In this document: in pieces, positions 19,641 to 31,197 of the stretch
How positions within the stretch are numbered: position 1 is the first letter of the stretch
How the letters are laid out: the number at the start of each line of letters is the position of its first letter
From: Cornus controversa
Lineage: Eukaryota; Streptophyta; Magnoliopsida; Cornales; Cornaceae
Assembly: GCA_026545225.1 (NCBI GenBank)
Contig: CM048848.1
Coordinates: forward strand, 46,780,306 to 46,844,305
Length of the DNA stretch: 64,000 nt
Reading direction: 5' to 3'
Notes under the pieces: generated by a model
What the model was told of the DNA's origin: nothing
Database searches by the model: none
Seen by the model: the letters and a program-made list of their open reading frames with translations, nothing else
Made by a program: the position numbers and the translations under genes

Positions 19641-20814
19641 TTGGCTGAGAGTATCACATAATTCGTTAACTTAATAAATCGGATATGGATTATGGTCGAT
19701 CCGGTCCGAATTCAATCTGTTTACTACCAAGGTGTAAGCCTTCAAAATGATGCTTATAAGACAAAATGTAGTTATCTTTTATAATGAAAATTAGCATAAT
19801 GTAAGGCGAGACATTTTTTTTCCCTTCAAGCAACGCATTTTCTGTGTTCCTTTGAGAGATTCCGTCAACCATGGTTTTATAGAGGTGGTGTAATGGACGA
19901 TAAGCCGTATTCGACTAATGTAATAGAATTGGATACTATAGTCGTGAATTTTTTTTGACCTCGCATATAGGGCTTGGAATTCACCCAAATATATTTAATG
20001 CATGTAATGATTTGTACATAATTTAACACAAAAAAATTGAATAAAAAATCAAGTAGATCTTGTGTGAGATGTAATTGATTCAAGATCTAATAGATTGTGT
20101 ATTTTGTTGTTTTGAGAAATAAAACTAGGTGTTAATGGTATGGTAAGTTTAGGAGGGGAGAGAGAGAGAGAGAGCACCTAGAGAGAAAATGTGAAAAAAT
20201 GGCCCTTTTAAAGCTCGCCAAGCTACCCAACTCAGACGAGCCAGGCCTGAGCCTCCTGATGTCTACCAATTCCAATCTCAATCTCTTTGATTTGTTTCGA
20301 GTTGAATGAATTCGAAATCAGAAACAGTCTCTCCATGTCGAGATAAGACTGCGTACAAGAAAATCACTACTCCCATTGCGATATCGGTGTAACTTGAACT
20401 TGGCACTGACCGAGTCCACGAACCATGGTTGAGAGACGTGGATGAAACCCACCTAAAATGTTATTCGATTTGTTTTGGAAGGGCTTAGAATAACTCTGGT
20501 TTCATTAGTTTAGATGAAAAAGAAAAAGAAGTGGGTGTTATTAGCTTAAAAAGAAAAAGAAAAATGAAGAAAGAAAGTTTAATCTGTCTTTTATACCAAT
20601 TAAAATAAATTATTCTAAGTTTAATGTTATTTTTTTAATCTCTTTAAAGTAGAAGGTCAAGTGTTGAAGTTCTTGTAGGAACAAAAGTGAGTGAGTTTCT
20701 TGAGAAGGTAAAAAAGAACTATTTTTTGTCAGCAAAAAACTGAATGAATCAAAATAAATACTTATTATATAAATGAACTTTGAATGTCAATTTCTGCTAA
20801 ACTAACTGTTAAAT
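19641..20814. other. intergenic spacer
   Basis: AT-rich; a GA microsatellite is at about 20158-20176. Several A- and GA-rich runs follow. No gene is supported. Confidence 0.4.
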
Positions 20815-21846
20815 TGGAGAGTCAGAAGGTGGTTGAAGATGATTCAGTTCTTGTTGCTAAGCCGAAAGTTATTTTGATGAGTTTTTCGAATGATTATGAG
20901 GGATAAAGCTGATGGTGCATGTTATTCCTGGCGATGAGGGTGATGAATTGTGAAAACGGCTACCGATGATTGGTAGACTCTGATACCATGTTAGACATAA
21001 AGAAAGAGAATTGTGTATTGAATTTATAATAGTGAACAATACATAAAAGTCTATTTATAGGCACATAATCTTGGAGACTAAGTAAACTTAGGAAACAAGA
21101 AACCTGGATGGTTTAGGAAAAATGATATAAGAAATCCTAAATGGTATAACAGTAAATATATAATCTAATAGCCCCCCTCAAACTTAAGATGGATTATATG
21201 AAGCTAACTTGAGTTTGAAGACAAAATCTTGAATGCAACTCGTGAAAGCAATCTGGTGATGTTACCAACTGTGATTGCAAACACATACAAAGAATCTGCA
21301 AAATAACAGCTCGGTAGACAAAAGCAACTCGTTGGAGTGACAGTAAGATTGAAAATGGCTCGTTGGAACGAAAGTAAGACTGAAAATAGCTTGTTGGAGT
21401 GAAAACTGATTTGAAAATCAAACAGTGCGTGGATCGAAAGTAGCTCAACTGACGAAGAAAAAAAACTGTCAAAATCAGTCGATAGTACTGAAAATAATAT
21501 ATATATATAAGGTGGAAGCTATTTTGACGATTGCCCGCCAGGGATGAAGCCGATGGTGTCATCCCCGACGGTGACGTAACGGAATGTGAAGACTTCTAAA
21601 GATTGGTAGGCTTTGATACCATGTTAAATTGGAGAGTCAGAAAGTAATTGGAGATGATTCAGTTCTTGTTGCAAAGGCGGAAGTTATTTTGATGGGTTCT
21701 TCGAATGACCACCGGGATGAAACCGATGGTGCATGTCATCCCCGACGGTGTGAGCGATGGATTATGAAGACTAGATGGTTTAGGAAAATGGTATAAGAAA
21801 TTCTAAATAATTTAGGAATGGTATAACAGTAAATATATAATCTAAC
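20815..21846 (-). mobile_element. decayed TRIM-like LTR element, minus strand
   Basis: 20989-21170 reads on the minus strand as an LTR of about 182 bp (beginning TATTAGATTATAT, ending TTATGTCTAACA). It is flanked on one side by the complement of a primer binding site (ACTCTGATACCA, 20977-20988) and on the other by the complement of a purine tract (GCCCCCCTCAAAC, 21171-21183). A second LTR piece is at about 21765-21846 and a second primer site (GGCTTTGATACCATG) at about 21605-21620. The leader region (GGAGAGTCAGAAG, GATGATTCAGTTCTTGTTGC) occurs at 20815 and 21630. No gag or pol is present. The layout suggests a tandem or recombined non-autonomous element. Confidence 0.55.
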
Positions 21847-21849
21847 ACT

Positions 21850-22387
21850 AACAATAAAAGGGATTTATTGCAAAAAACCTACAGTACACTTTATTACCAC
21901 ATCCATGACCCTTTTTTTACTTTGTACAAATTTGAAAGAGAATAGTATGAGATTGTACTGTTGAGATTTAGTATCAAATTAATTTACAGTAAATCACTGT
22001 AAATTCAATTGACAAATGGAATTATCATCTTTGACTAGTTTGTATGATTTTATTTTAATATATTTTGACATAATTTTTGTATGGCTTATTACGAGTAACT
22101 TGGGAAATATATTTCGTGCGCTCGGCGCACATGCACCGAGCGCATCTAGGTCATTCGTGCATCATTCGTGTGTCACACGTGCCGTAAGCCCCACTGTGCA
22201 TGTGACGCACGGACGGCCCAGATGCGTCCGATACACACTACATCGGGCGCAATGAACTCAGCAACTTGATAATATGATCAATGAGTGATTTTTTGTGCTC
22301 CAAATATACCAATTTAAGAGAGTTTATAACAATTACTATGAGGCGCAACTCATAACATATTTATCTTTATTATTGCTTAGATATAGT
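21850..22387. other. spacer containing a GC-rich islet
   Basis: Most is AT-rich, but about 22115-22255 is strikingly GC-rich. It opens with an imperfect inverted repeat (TGCGCTCGGCGCACATG, then CACCGAGCGCA) and ends CATCGGGCGCAATGAAC. It may be the remains of a short transposon, but I could not fix its ends. Confidence 0.4.
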
Positions 22388-22418
22388 GAGAAGTTGCTAA
22401 TTAGGTTTCAGAAATAGG

Positions 22419-22603
22419 AGAAAAATTTTAACGAAACAAAAATACTGATAACATGATATTACACTGACATGTATTGGTATGACATACAGAAATAGTTGTA
22501 TTTTTTTTGTGTAAAGTTATTGATTTACGACACTTAGGGTACTGTAACCTTGAAGTATTGTATAATTTTTCGGACTCTGACTCAAAAAAGAATTTTTTTT
22601 TTC
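22419..22603. mobile_element. possible SINE-like insertion with 13-bp direct repeats
   Basis: TTTCAGAAATAGG occurs at 22406-22418 and again at 22604-22616, while copy 1 (about 18530-18542) has one such site. The 185-bp insert ends in a T-run. A long target duplication and a homopolymer end suit a non-LTR retroposon, but no RNA polymerase III promoter boxes are evident, so the class is uncertain. Confidence 0.5.
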
Positions 22604-23204
22604 TTTCAGAAATAGGTCCCTTCCCCATGGGCAAGAGCACTTAAAGCTCATGAATCGGGCACCACCACCAAGTTTGATGATTGTTATGGCTTTTGAGTGC
22701 TTCGAATTGAAGTATATCATAACTATGCTGGGAGCTTATTAAATTCTAATGGGCCAGGCCGACAATTTTGTATTTGGGCTCATGAATGATATGGGTCCCA
22801 CTCAATCAGAAACTTCGGCTTTAGCTCATTAAAAAGAACAATGACCCTTTGTGTCAAACTGGTTAAATGTGGGGCCAGTATGAAGTCAACATCTTGGTAA
22901 TTGGACAAAAAGGGTATATTAAAAGAGTGTATTTTACTATTATAATCCTCCATCATAGGCTTAATTAATTGGCTATTATGTCCCCAACGAACTACTTAGA
23001 TTTGATGATTATTCCTAATGTTTCCTTTTTTGAAAGCAACAATTGATCTTTTTATATTTTATTTTGTTTACCAAGAAAGGTCAAATCATTCATCAATAGG
23101 CATCATATAGTTTCGACCGAATTCCTGCATGTGCCACCAAGTTTTATAGTACTTCGACAACATTCTTTTCCATTTTACATACATAGGTTCATACATATAT
23201 AAAA

Positions 23205-23247
23205 CACACACACACACATATATACACACACACACACACACACACTA
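23205..23247. repeat. CA/TA microsatellite
   Basis: Two runs of CA separated by a short TA run, next to the start of the copy-2 insertion. Confidence 0.9.
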
Positions 23248-24191
23248 ACGGAGCCGAAAAATGATTTGAGAGGAAAGACTTTGAACAATAGTAAAATAAA
23301 AAAATTAAATTACATAATGAAAAAAGAATTTTCACTTAATAAATATTTTTATTTAAAAATATTCATACTTTTTTTTGAAATTATTTTTTTCTCAATTATT
23401 TATACTTTTTTGTTAGACCAAGATAATAATTGAAGACAATCTTTAAAAAAAAATGTTGTCAACCCAAATCGAAGAAACTCCACATATTAATAAAAATTTA
23501 ATAGATTAGAAAAATAATAAGCAATTTTAGAGAGACGTAAACAAATTATAAGTCTTAATTTCTTCCGTGTACATATATGTAATTAAAAACAAACCTATAT
23601 TTGGATTTAATTTTATAACCATGATAAAATTTCATTGACCTTTCTCCTAAAAGCATAGTGATCCTTCACAAATATAAGACAGTTTGATGATTGATGAGAA
23701 CACTGCTAATTCAAAAAAATATGGGATAATTAATTTTAGCTTTTCAATAATAAGTTAGATTGCATAATTTTGATTAGAGGGTACCAAATTGAATTATCTG
23801 ATCAGTTTTTCTGCATGAAATTGTAGCAATCTCACATTTGAAAGCATCTAAATTGAGTTCTCTCTGATAGAGAAAGAAGAAGAAAAGAGGAAAATATGAA
23901 ATTCTTCATCTATGTTTTAAAAAATTGTATGTCCAATCAATGTGATATATAAAGAGTGAAATATATTTTAGAGAAAGGAAATACTAAAAATTAGTAAAGG
24001 TATTATAGAATTTTGATAAACTCTCAAGAATGTAACATAGATAAATAAAATTGTTAGTGGGGCAAAAGAGAAAATGTTAATGATGAATGGGGGCAAAAGA
24101 GAAAATATTAGAGATTAGTGAGAACATTATTAAAATTTTAATAAACTATCAAGAATATAGTATAAAGCGGGTGCCTCATGTTGCTCCGTGC

Positions 24192-24194
<3 letters not shown>

Positions 24195-24236
<42 letters not shown>
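24195..24236. repeat. TA microsatellite
   Basis: About 21 TA units at the right edge of the copy-2 insertion. Confidence 0.95.
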
Positions 24237-24241
<5 letters not shown>

Positions 24242-24640
24242 TAATTTTTAATATTATTTGGACCAGGAAATCTTTTACTTTCAAAACCACTTTATTCTTG
24301 GATAAGCTGAATTAAACATGAGTAAATATTAGACGAGTGAGACATATCACATCAAATAGTACATTTTTATTAGATGGACATATCAATCACATAGTGCATT
24401 TTCATTAGATAGACATATCAATTACGCGGTATGTCTTACCCAATATCTCCTCAACTAAATATGTCCTTAAATTTTTATGAGAAAGCATATTGATTTTGTA
24501 TTTTATGAAATTACATACGAGGCTTTACACATGGTGGCTCTTGAATAGGAGAAAGTCTTGAACACTCTGGTGATACTTACTATTCGATATTCCTACTGGT
24601 TTAAGCTCTCCATTTTCCTATAAATGAATAATTATAGTTC

Positions 24641-26860
24641 GAGATTTTCTCATCATAGGATCTATATGTCATGAAATAGATAACATTTTTTATGCAAAAA
24701 ATGATAAATATTATGAAATAGTTTTTGTGATTTATATCATGAATGAATAAGTAACTCAAGTAAATAAATAATTAAGGTGACGATGGGCACATAATTTCCT
24801 TGATTTAAGGAAGTTAATTTTTGAACAAAAAAAATTAATATAATATACAACGTTTTATCATTCAAGATAAAAATCATGAAAATTATGTCATAATGTCTTG
24901 CTCTTTTTCTGCTTTAACAAGCGCGTGTCTACAAGAAAAATGATGTCATTTTGAATATAAAAGTCGTATCAGATTGACATATATATATTTTTGGAATATA
25001 TAACAACGGGAGCAAAGAGACAATGGACTGTTTTGGATGTAAACATATAGATGAAGTGAGCAAATGCAACAAATTTCCACTAGATCATTGTATTCATTTT
25101 TTTTTTCTTCATATTTTAATTTCTTTTCTTTGCTATCAAATAAAAAGAAGTATATTAATTTATGCAAAGCTTTTATTGTAAGTTTGTAACCCGTCAAAAA
25201 TATCTAAAATATTTTTGTTATCGATTGATAGTTATTGAGTTTAGCACTCTCTTAGAGTCGCCAAAAGCTTCGAATTCGCAACGCTCTCGTTGTGGTCGGA
25301 CCACCCTATTTACTCGGGATAGACCTAGATCTCTGAGCCGAGTGCTTAGCGTGATACCGGATCAAAAATTAAGTATGACTCTAATACCAATTGTAACGTA
25401 TAAGACGTTTACCAATAATTTAAAATTTTAAACTATTGAATAGTATTGGTTATCCGTCTATTTATACACATTTTCTTTTCCATTCGAATAACAAAGAATC
25501 AACCCCTTGCTATTGCTATTGTTTTTGCTTGTTAGCCGCTGTTCATTGGAGTTGCCAAAATATGGATGGATGGTTTTAGCATTACTCATATGCTTTATAC
25601 AATTGTAAACTATTTCACTAATTGCGGATATAAAAAATCATATAGAGTTCAGAAGAGTTTCAAAAGTGCATAATTTATATCGAATTGCATACTCACTCAT
25701 TCACATTATAAATAATAAAAAATTATTAATAATTTCAAATATATATATATATATATATATATGAAAAAAGATAAACTTGTTGATTGATTTTTGTTACCGA
25801 GTGTGAGAATCATTGAGTTTAACACTTTAAAAAAAAAAAGAAACACTATTCTTATCAAATACTGACAAAAATTCTTGTGAGACACTATTTATTGGAGTTG
25901 CCAAATACCGATCGGTGTTTATAACATTACTCATAGCGTATTACTTTTCTTTCAACATTTTAATTTGAAATTCTCAAAAAAATCGAACCATTTTTATTAT
26001 TAACAACTAAAACATTGTGTTTGATAGGGTGGAGTACTCAACTCTTTAAAATTGAAATTGAGATTCTATCAGTTCAACCTTAAAACCAGCTAGTTCTCAT
26101 TTCATTCCAACTTTAAGGTGTGGATTTCATACAATGGTATGGTTATTAAAATAAAAAATAAAAAAAGGTCGTAAAAAATTTTTGTCTGAGAAGGAAGGAA
26201 GCTATATATATAGGAGTTTGGTATAACAAAGACAAAAAATCTAATCTAATGGTCAAAAGTGATTAAAAAGTAAATTATGTGGTCCAAAATATCTTTGTTA
26301 TTGACGGTTTAAAATCACTTTATCTAACGATCACGAGTGCGAGTATATGGTAGGCATGGGTATACACTAGTGTGTGTGTGGATATATATATATATATAAA
26401 AGAAAAGTAAATGATAATCATAATTTATTTTTAAGGAAATTTATATTAATTCCACTTCAAAAGTATAAAGTTAAAATAGACTGGCCATATGAAAAAGTTG
26501 GTACATTTAAACTTGTATCTTTGAATTGTTCAGCTTCTGTTCCTCAGTTTACTGGAGTTAAGAGGTTCAGTAATTCATTAAAGAATCACTTTTCACTTTA
26601 CATTTCTCTTCTCTTCTCTTCTCTTCCCTTCCCTTCTTCTTTGGGCAAGTGGTGGGGCCTGGGTCCCTCAAAAAACACTTTTCGTTGTTCTTTACGCAAT
26701 GCAACATCATTTTCTTTTATTTTTTCACCCAAAATAAATAAATAAATAAATAAGAAAGAAAAAAGCAACTTCATTTTCTTTGTAAACCTAAGTGAAAGCA
26801 CTCTGGTGCACTCTGGATGGTTGGGTGCACTTTAAATTGAGGATACAATATAAACATTTA

Positions 26861-26895
<35 letters not shown>

Positions 26896-27142
26896 CATTG
26901 ATGTATACATTCATACATGTAATACTCATATAATATATTACATTAAGTCATAACAGTTTAATATCATAAATCGATAGTGCAAAACCTTTTCATCATTATT
27001 GTATTCTTGATTTAATATTGATATGCGGTGTTACATTCTCGATTTAATTACATTGGATGGTACTCAACTTAAATGTGAACGGGAGAGAATCCTAATTCAT
27101 TACCTAAAATGTCCACAACATTTGTTATTTTTATTTTGTTGG
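24641..27142. other. intergenic, with a possible minus-strand LTR leader fragment
   Basis: No gene is supported. Around 25376-25390, GACTCTAATACCAATTG resembles the complement of a methionine-type primer binding site next to an LTR end, and 25235-25375 has a higher GC content than its surroundings, as leader regions often do. No second LTR was found. TA runs lie at about 25738-25762 and 26865-26894. Confidence 0.35.
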
Positions 27143-27352
27143 CCTGTTTGGTTCAGTTCCGTGAGAATTGAAAATCCAAAATATATATAAAAACGTGTTT
27201 AGTTGACCGTTTCTAAAAATCGTTTTCAGATGATTCAGTTTTAAAAAAAGTCTGTTTTTTAAATTGTCTTTTATAGTTATGTGAAAACAGTTTTTTTTTA
27301 TTTTTTGGCTTCTTAAAAACTGTTTTTATAAAACTGAACCGAACCAAAGCGG
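27143..27352. mobile_element. probable hAT-like MITE
   Basis: The left end GCCTGTTTGGTTCAGTT and right end AACTGAACCGAACCAAAGC are imperfect inverted copies about 210 bp apart. No clean target duplication was found. Confidence 0.5.
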
Positions 27353-28640
27353 CACTAATTGTCAAATTAAAAGTAAAGGGGATAAGTTACCAAAAACTTA
27401 TAGTCCATCAAAATTTTAGCATTTTGTCCATTTGCATATTTCATCCAATTTCTTACTTGATTTGAACGTCTCGTGTGACCATCCTTTCTATTGCAATGTT
27501 CCTTCTGGTAAATTCTTTTAACATCTCTTCTAAGTTACGGATTGGGTAAGAAAAAAAATAAAACAAAGAAAAGATAATTCTGAATGGGATTATAAAAATG
27601 TTGTCTTTTGTTTTTTTTTTTATTTAAAAAAAATGGATTGATAAAGAAAGAGAATAAACAAAGAAAAAATAAAAAGAAAAGAGAATAAAAATGCTATATG
27701 AAATTAAAAATTTTCCCTTAATTTCTCACATCTCAACCCCCTATTTTTCCCTTATTTGTATGAAATAAAAGATAAAATTTCTATGAAATGTCTTCTTTTT
27801 CATCAGAGGAACTAAATGGAGACCTAAGTACTTGTTCATGATCAATGTTAAAGAAACAACAACTAAAGTCAAGCTGAATCTAAACAAGGAATGAAGTTGT
27901 CGTCGTCGTCGTCCTTGCCTTAATCCCAAAAGAATGAGATTGGCTACATGAATTCTCACCAATTGAATGAGAATTCATTAAAAAAAATTGACATAAATTT
28001 TACAGTCGATTATCTATCTAACACTAACCTACCTCTGTTTTACATCCGATGCGCCTTGAATACCGGCAACAAGAAATGAAGTCAAGGTTTGAAATTGATG
28101 CAGAGTCATGGCTTGAGGATAGTATCATTTATGTTTATTTTTAAAAAAATTATAAGTTTGATTCCCATTGCCTCATGTGAAACATCAAAATTAAATTGAC
28201 AAGTATGATAAGTTAATTTGACTGTGAGAACAGTCACTTTTCTAAAAGATGTCAAAAATTTTGAAATTGTTTGATTTGTCATTAAGAAAACAGTTTTTTG
28301 TTTTTAGAGAACTAAAATCAGAAAAAGTGTACAGAAACTTGTTATCAGAAAATTATTTTCTATTTTATGAGTTCAAAACTAAATCAAGCAGATGATTTTC
28401 ACCAATCTTTTGTTCAGTGATAGATTTAGAAAATTGTATGAGAAGGGATGGTTTTGAACAACAAGAATATATAGTGGGATATTATCAAAAATTGAGTAGG
28501 AGCATTTATAAGATTTGAAAAAAAATTATAGTAATTTTTTAAATAACAAATTTTTTTAGTGAGGGCGGCCGGGCCCTTAATTGGTCCGTCCTACTAACTT
28601 GTCTAGGTAATACCAATAATATAAGGAAAGGCAATATTTG
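27353..28640. other. AT-rich intergenic spacer
   Basis: A CGT/CGA trinucleotide run is at about 27899-27912. No gene or defined element is supported. Confidence 0.4.
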
Positions 28641-28849
28641 CACTTCACTTATCTACGCTTACACTCCACTTGCCTATTTTTTAAAAATGAAATGACAAAA
28701 AATTTCCTAAACTCATTAAAGTATCATCCCTTATTTTATAATACCACAACTACCTTAAATCTTTTATACTATAAACTTCCACTATTTTTACCTTCTTTAC
28801 AAATAATTTTTTCCTTACATCTTTTTTTTTAGGTACTTTTTTTATCTTA

Positions 28850-29180
28850 TCAAAAAAGATAATTTATTCACGAGAGATCACCTTTTTTTTGCACTTTTTT
28901 TTTCTGTTAAAAGAGATAATTTAATCAACAGAGATAACTTTTTTTTTTTGGTACAGTAAAAAAAGAGACTTTATTTAACAAAGATAAATTTTTTTTTTGG
29001 TCCAGTTAAAAGAGAGAATTTATTAAATAGAAATTACATTTTTTTTGGGTTTTTTTTTTTTTGCGTAGCATACTTTTTTTTTTCATGTCAAAAAAGATAA
29101 TTTATTCAACAGAGTTAACTTTTTTTAGGTCTTTTTTTTCGATTCTTATAAAAAGAGAATTTATTCAACAAAGATCACTT
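28850..29180. repeat. degenerate minisatellite, six units
   Basis: Units of the form AAAAGATAATTTATTCAACAG followed by GATAAC and a poly-T block recur near 28850, 28907, 28958, 29006, 29088 and 29147, spaced 48-82 bp. Unit length varies with the poly-T block. No coding potential. Confidence 0.8.
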
Positions 29181-29627
29181 CTTTTTCTTTTTATTTTATA
29201 TTTTTTTGTTTTGGGTCCTGATAACTTTTTTGGGTTTTTTTTTTGTATTTTTTTTATCCTGTCCAAAGAGACCAAAACATTAAAGATACAAAATAGAGAG
29301 GAGAATATTTGAAAGGGTAGTTGTGTAATTAAAAAAAAACATAATCATTCAGTTGTAAAGTTAAAAGTGTCATTTCATTTAATATGGGAGTGCAAAAGTA
29401 AAAAAAAAAGAATTGTGGATATCATCTCTTTACTAAAGAAATGATTAATGTTTATAGAAAGAGTAGTGATAGAGAGTTAGATTTGGACACTCTAAAACAC
29501 TCTAAAACACTCACAAGCTCTATGTGGCCCCACCAGTTGTTGTGGGGTCCACAAGTGACTTTTGAGTATCGCAGTGTTCTAGTTTGAACTCTTCATTATT
29601 TTCGTTATGAAAATATGGCTAAAATGT

Positions 29628-30280
29628 TAAGGGATGCAGCTTGGGTTGGTCAACCCAAATCTAACTTGAGCTCAATCCAATTTTGCACAGGGTTAAGCAA
29701 CTATTTTTATAATTACGGTTGGGATTAAGTTGAAAAATCTAAACCCGAACTCGAACCTGAACTCGAATTCTAATTTTATTTTTTTATATTATTTTTATTT
29801 TTAATATATTATATATAATATTCAAATTATAATCATCTTTTTATTTTTATAAATTATGATCATCTTTTTATTTTTAACTTCCTATGTCTAAATCTTTTTT
29901 TTTCTTTTGTATGTTTAACACTTTGGAGAATTAATTTCCAAAGAATTTGTTTGAAATTTTTTACAAATTTGCATCAAGGTTTTAATTTTTTTTATATTTT
30001 ATGTTTAGGAGTAATCTAATATAAAACTAATTCAATATCACATTAAAAATTTTGTATGCAGATTGGCTATATAGGCAACCTGAATTAATCTGACTATTTA
30101 AACCGAAATTTTAGCTTGAGTTGCAAACCTGAATTTAAAAATTAAAGAATAGGTTAGGCTCAAGTTGAGTAGTTATGGTTAAAGGTCGAATTGATTTGGG
30201 TTAGGGTTGCACATTTTATATCTTGGGTTGAGATTAAGTTGTACCTCCAACTCATTCAACTGGTCCGAATTGCAGCCCTA
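29628..30280. mobile_element. hAT-type non-autonomous element
   Basis: Perfect 8-bp duplication TAAAATGT at 29620-29627 and 30281-30288. Ends TAAGGGATGCAGC and GAATTGCAGCCCTA are inverted and related to those of the element at 9060. Subterminal motifs GGTCAACCCAAATC and GGGTTGCAC/GGGTTGAG occur. It is 653 bp long and has no transposase. Confidence 0.85.
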
Positions 30281-30427
30281 TAAAATGTTAGCCTAGTTAA
30301 CAATGCATGTTGAGAATAAAACCATAAATATGAATTCAAGTTTCCAATAGAACTTAAATATACTCTTCTAATTTTGTCAACAATGGTCAATGAGAAGAAA
30401 CCAAATTTGAAAGGGGTCTATTAGTTT

Positions 30428-31188
30428 GGAAAAATTATTTATACGTTCTACTTTTCAATTGTAAGGTCCAATAAGTTCCAAAAATTTTTTTAAGACAACT
30501 TAGTCTTACTTTTAACAAATATTTCCAACTAAGTTCACAATTCTATTAACAATATTTTTTTCCAACATTACCCTTTCTCATAAATGTCTTAAATGTTGTT
30601 TTTAATTAACATACTAAATATATCATTTACCTCTAAATTTTATAATTAATATCCATTTACAATAATAATGAAAAACTACATAGTTTTAATTGTCACCAAA
30701 ATTAGCAAAATTTTAAAATATTTAACAAGTTATTTAAATTTAACCAATTGTAATAAAAATAAATATTAAAACAAGCCAAACAATTTCACAATTTTTTTCA
30801 AGGATGTGTATTTATGTACAATTAATAATTTTTTTTCATTTTGTTCTATTTATATTGTTGTATAAATATATAATTTCAAGAATTAAAGATAATTTTATGT
30901 AAATTTAAGACTATGTTACAGACACGCGCGCGCGCGCGCACACACACACATATATATTTAAAGTTTATTAGGATGGTATAATTTTTTTTTTTGAATAATG
31001 TTATATAAGAATGACATTAATGATATTTCTATATAAAAAAGGGCACCATTGAAAGAAAACCAATGTGGGTGGAATTATGAACTTAATTGGAAATATTAAC
31101 TAAAAGTAGGACTTAATTGTCCTAACAAATATTTTTAGGACTTATTGGTCCTTACAATTAAAAAGTACGCCTTATAAGTAATTTTTCT
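30428..31188. mobile_element. Mutator-type non-autonomous element with about 125-bp inverted repeats
   Basis: Perfect 9-bp duplication TATTAGTTT at 30419-30427 and 31189-31197, the length made by Mutator-like transposases. The ends GGAAAAATTATTTATAC and GTAATTTTTCT begin inverted repeats that can be followed for about 125 bases (CAATTGTAAGGTCCAATAAG on the left; CTTATTGGTCCTTACAATT on the right). It is 761 bp with no transposase. The interior carries an alternating CG/CA/TA tract (30922-30957). Confidence 0.9.
30922..30957. repeat. alternating purine-pyrimidine tract (CG, CA, TA)
   Basis: A run of CG units followed by CA and TA units, inside the Mutator-type element. CG dinucleotide runs are unusual in AT-rich plant DNA, where methylated CG decays. 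Confidence 0.9.
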
Positions 31189-31197
31189 TATTAGTTT

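Larger units (their letters stand above)
22388..24640. repeat. segmental duplication, copy 2 (partner at 18510)
   Basis: Same landmarks as copy 1, interrupted by two copy-specific insertions: 22419-22603, flanked by a 13-bp direct repeat, and about 23247-24195, which starts near TAACGGAGCCG and ends GCTCCGTGCCTG next to a TA repeat. Homology resumes at about 24237 (TTTTTAATATTATTTGGACC). A short stretch at 22830-22880 is also extra relative to copy 1. Confidence 0.85.

Noticed and set aside
26374-26801. Open frames on both strands near 26.5 kb as a possible gene
   Set aside because: No conserved motif, no splice structure and TA/CT low-complexity content; not distinguishable from chance.
28638-29312. 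Long phenylalanine-rich open frames
   Set aside because: They are produced by poly-T blocks of the minisatellite, not by protein coding sequence.
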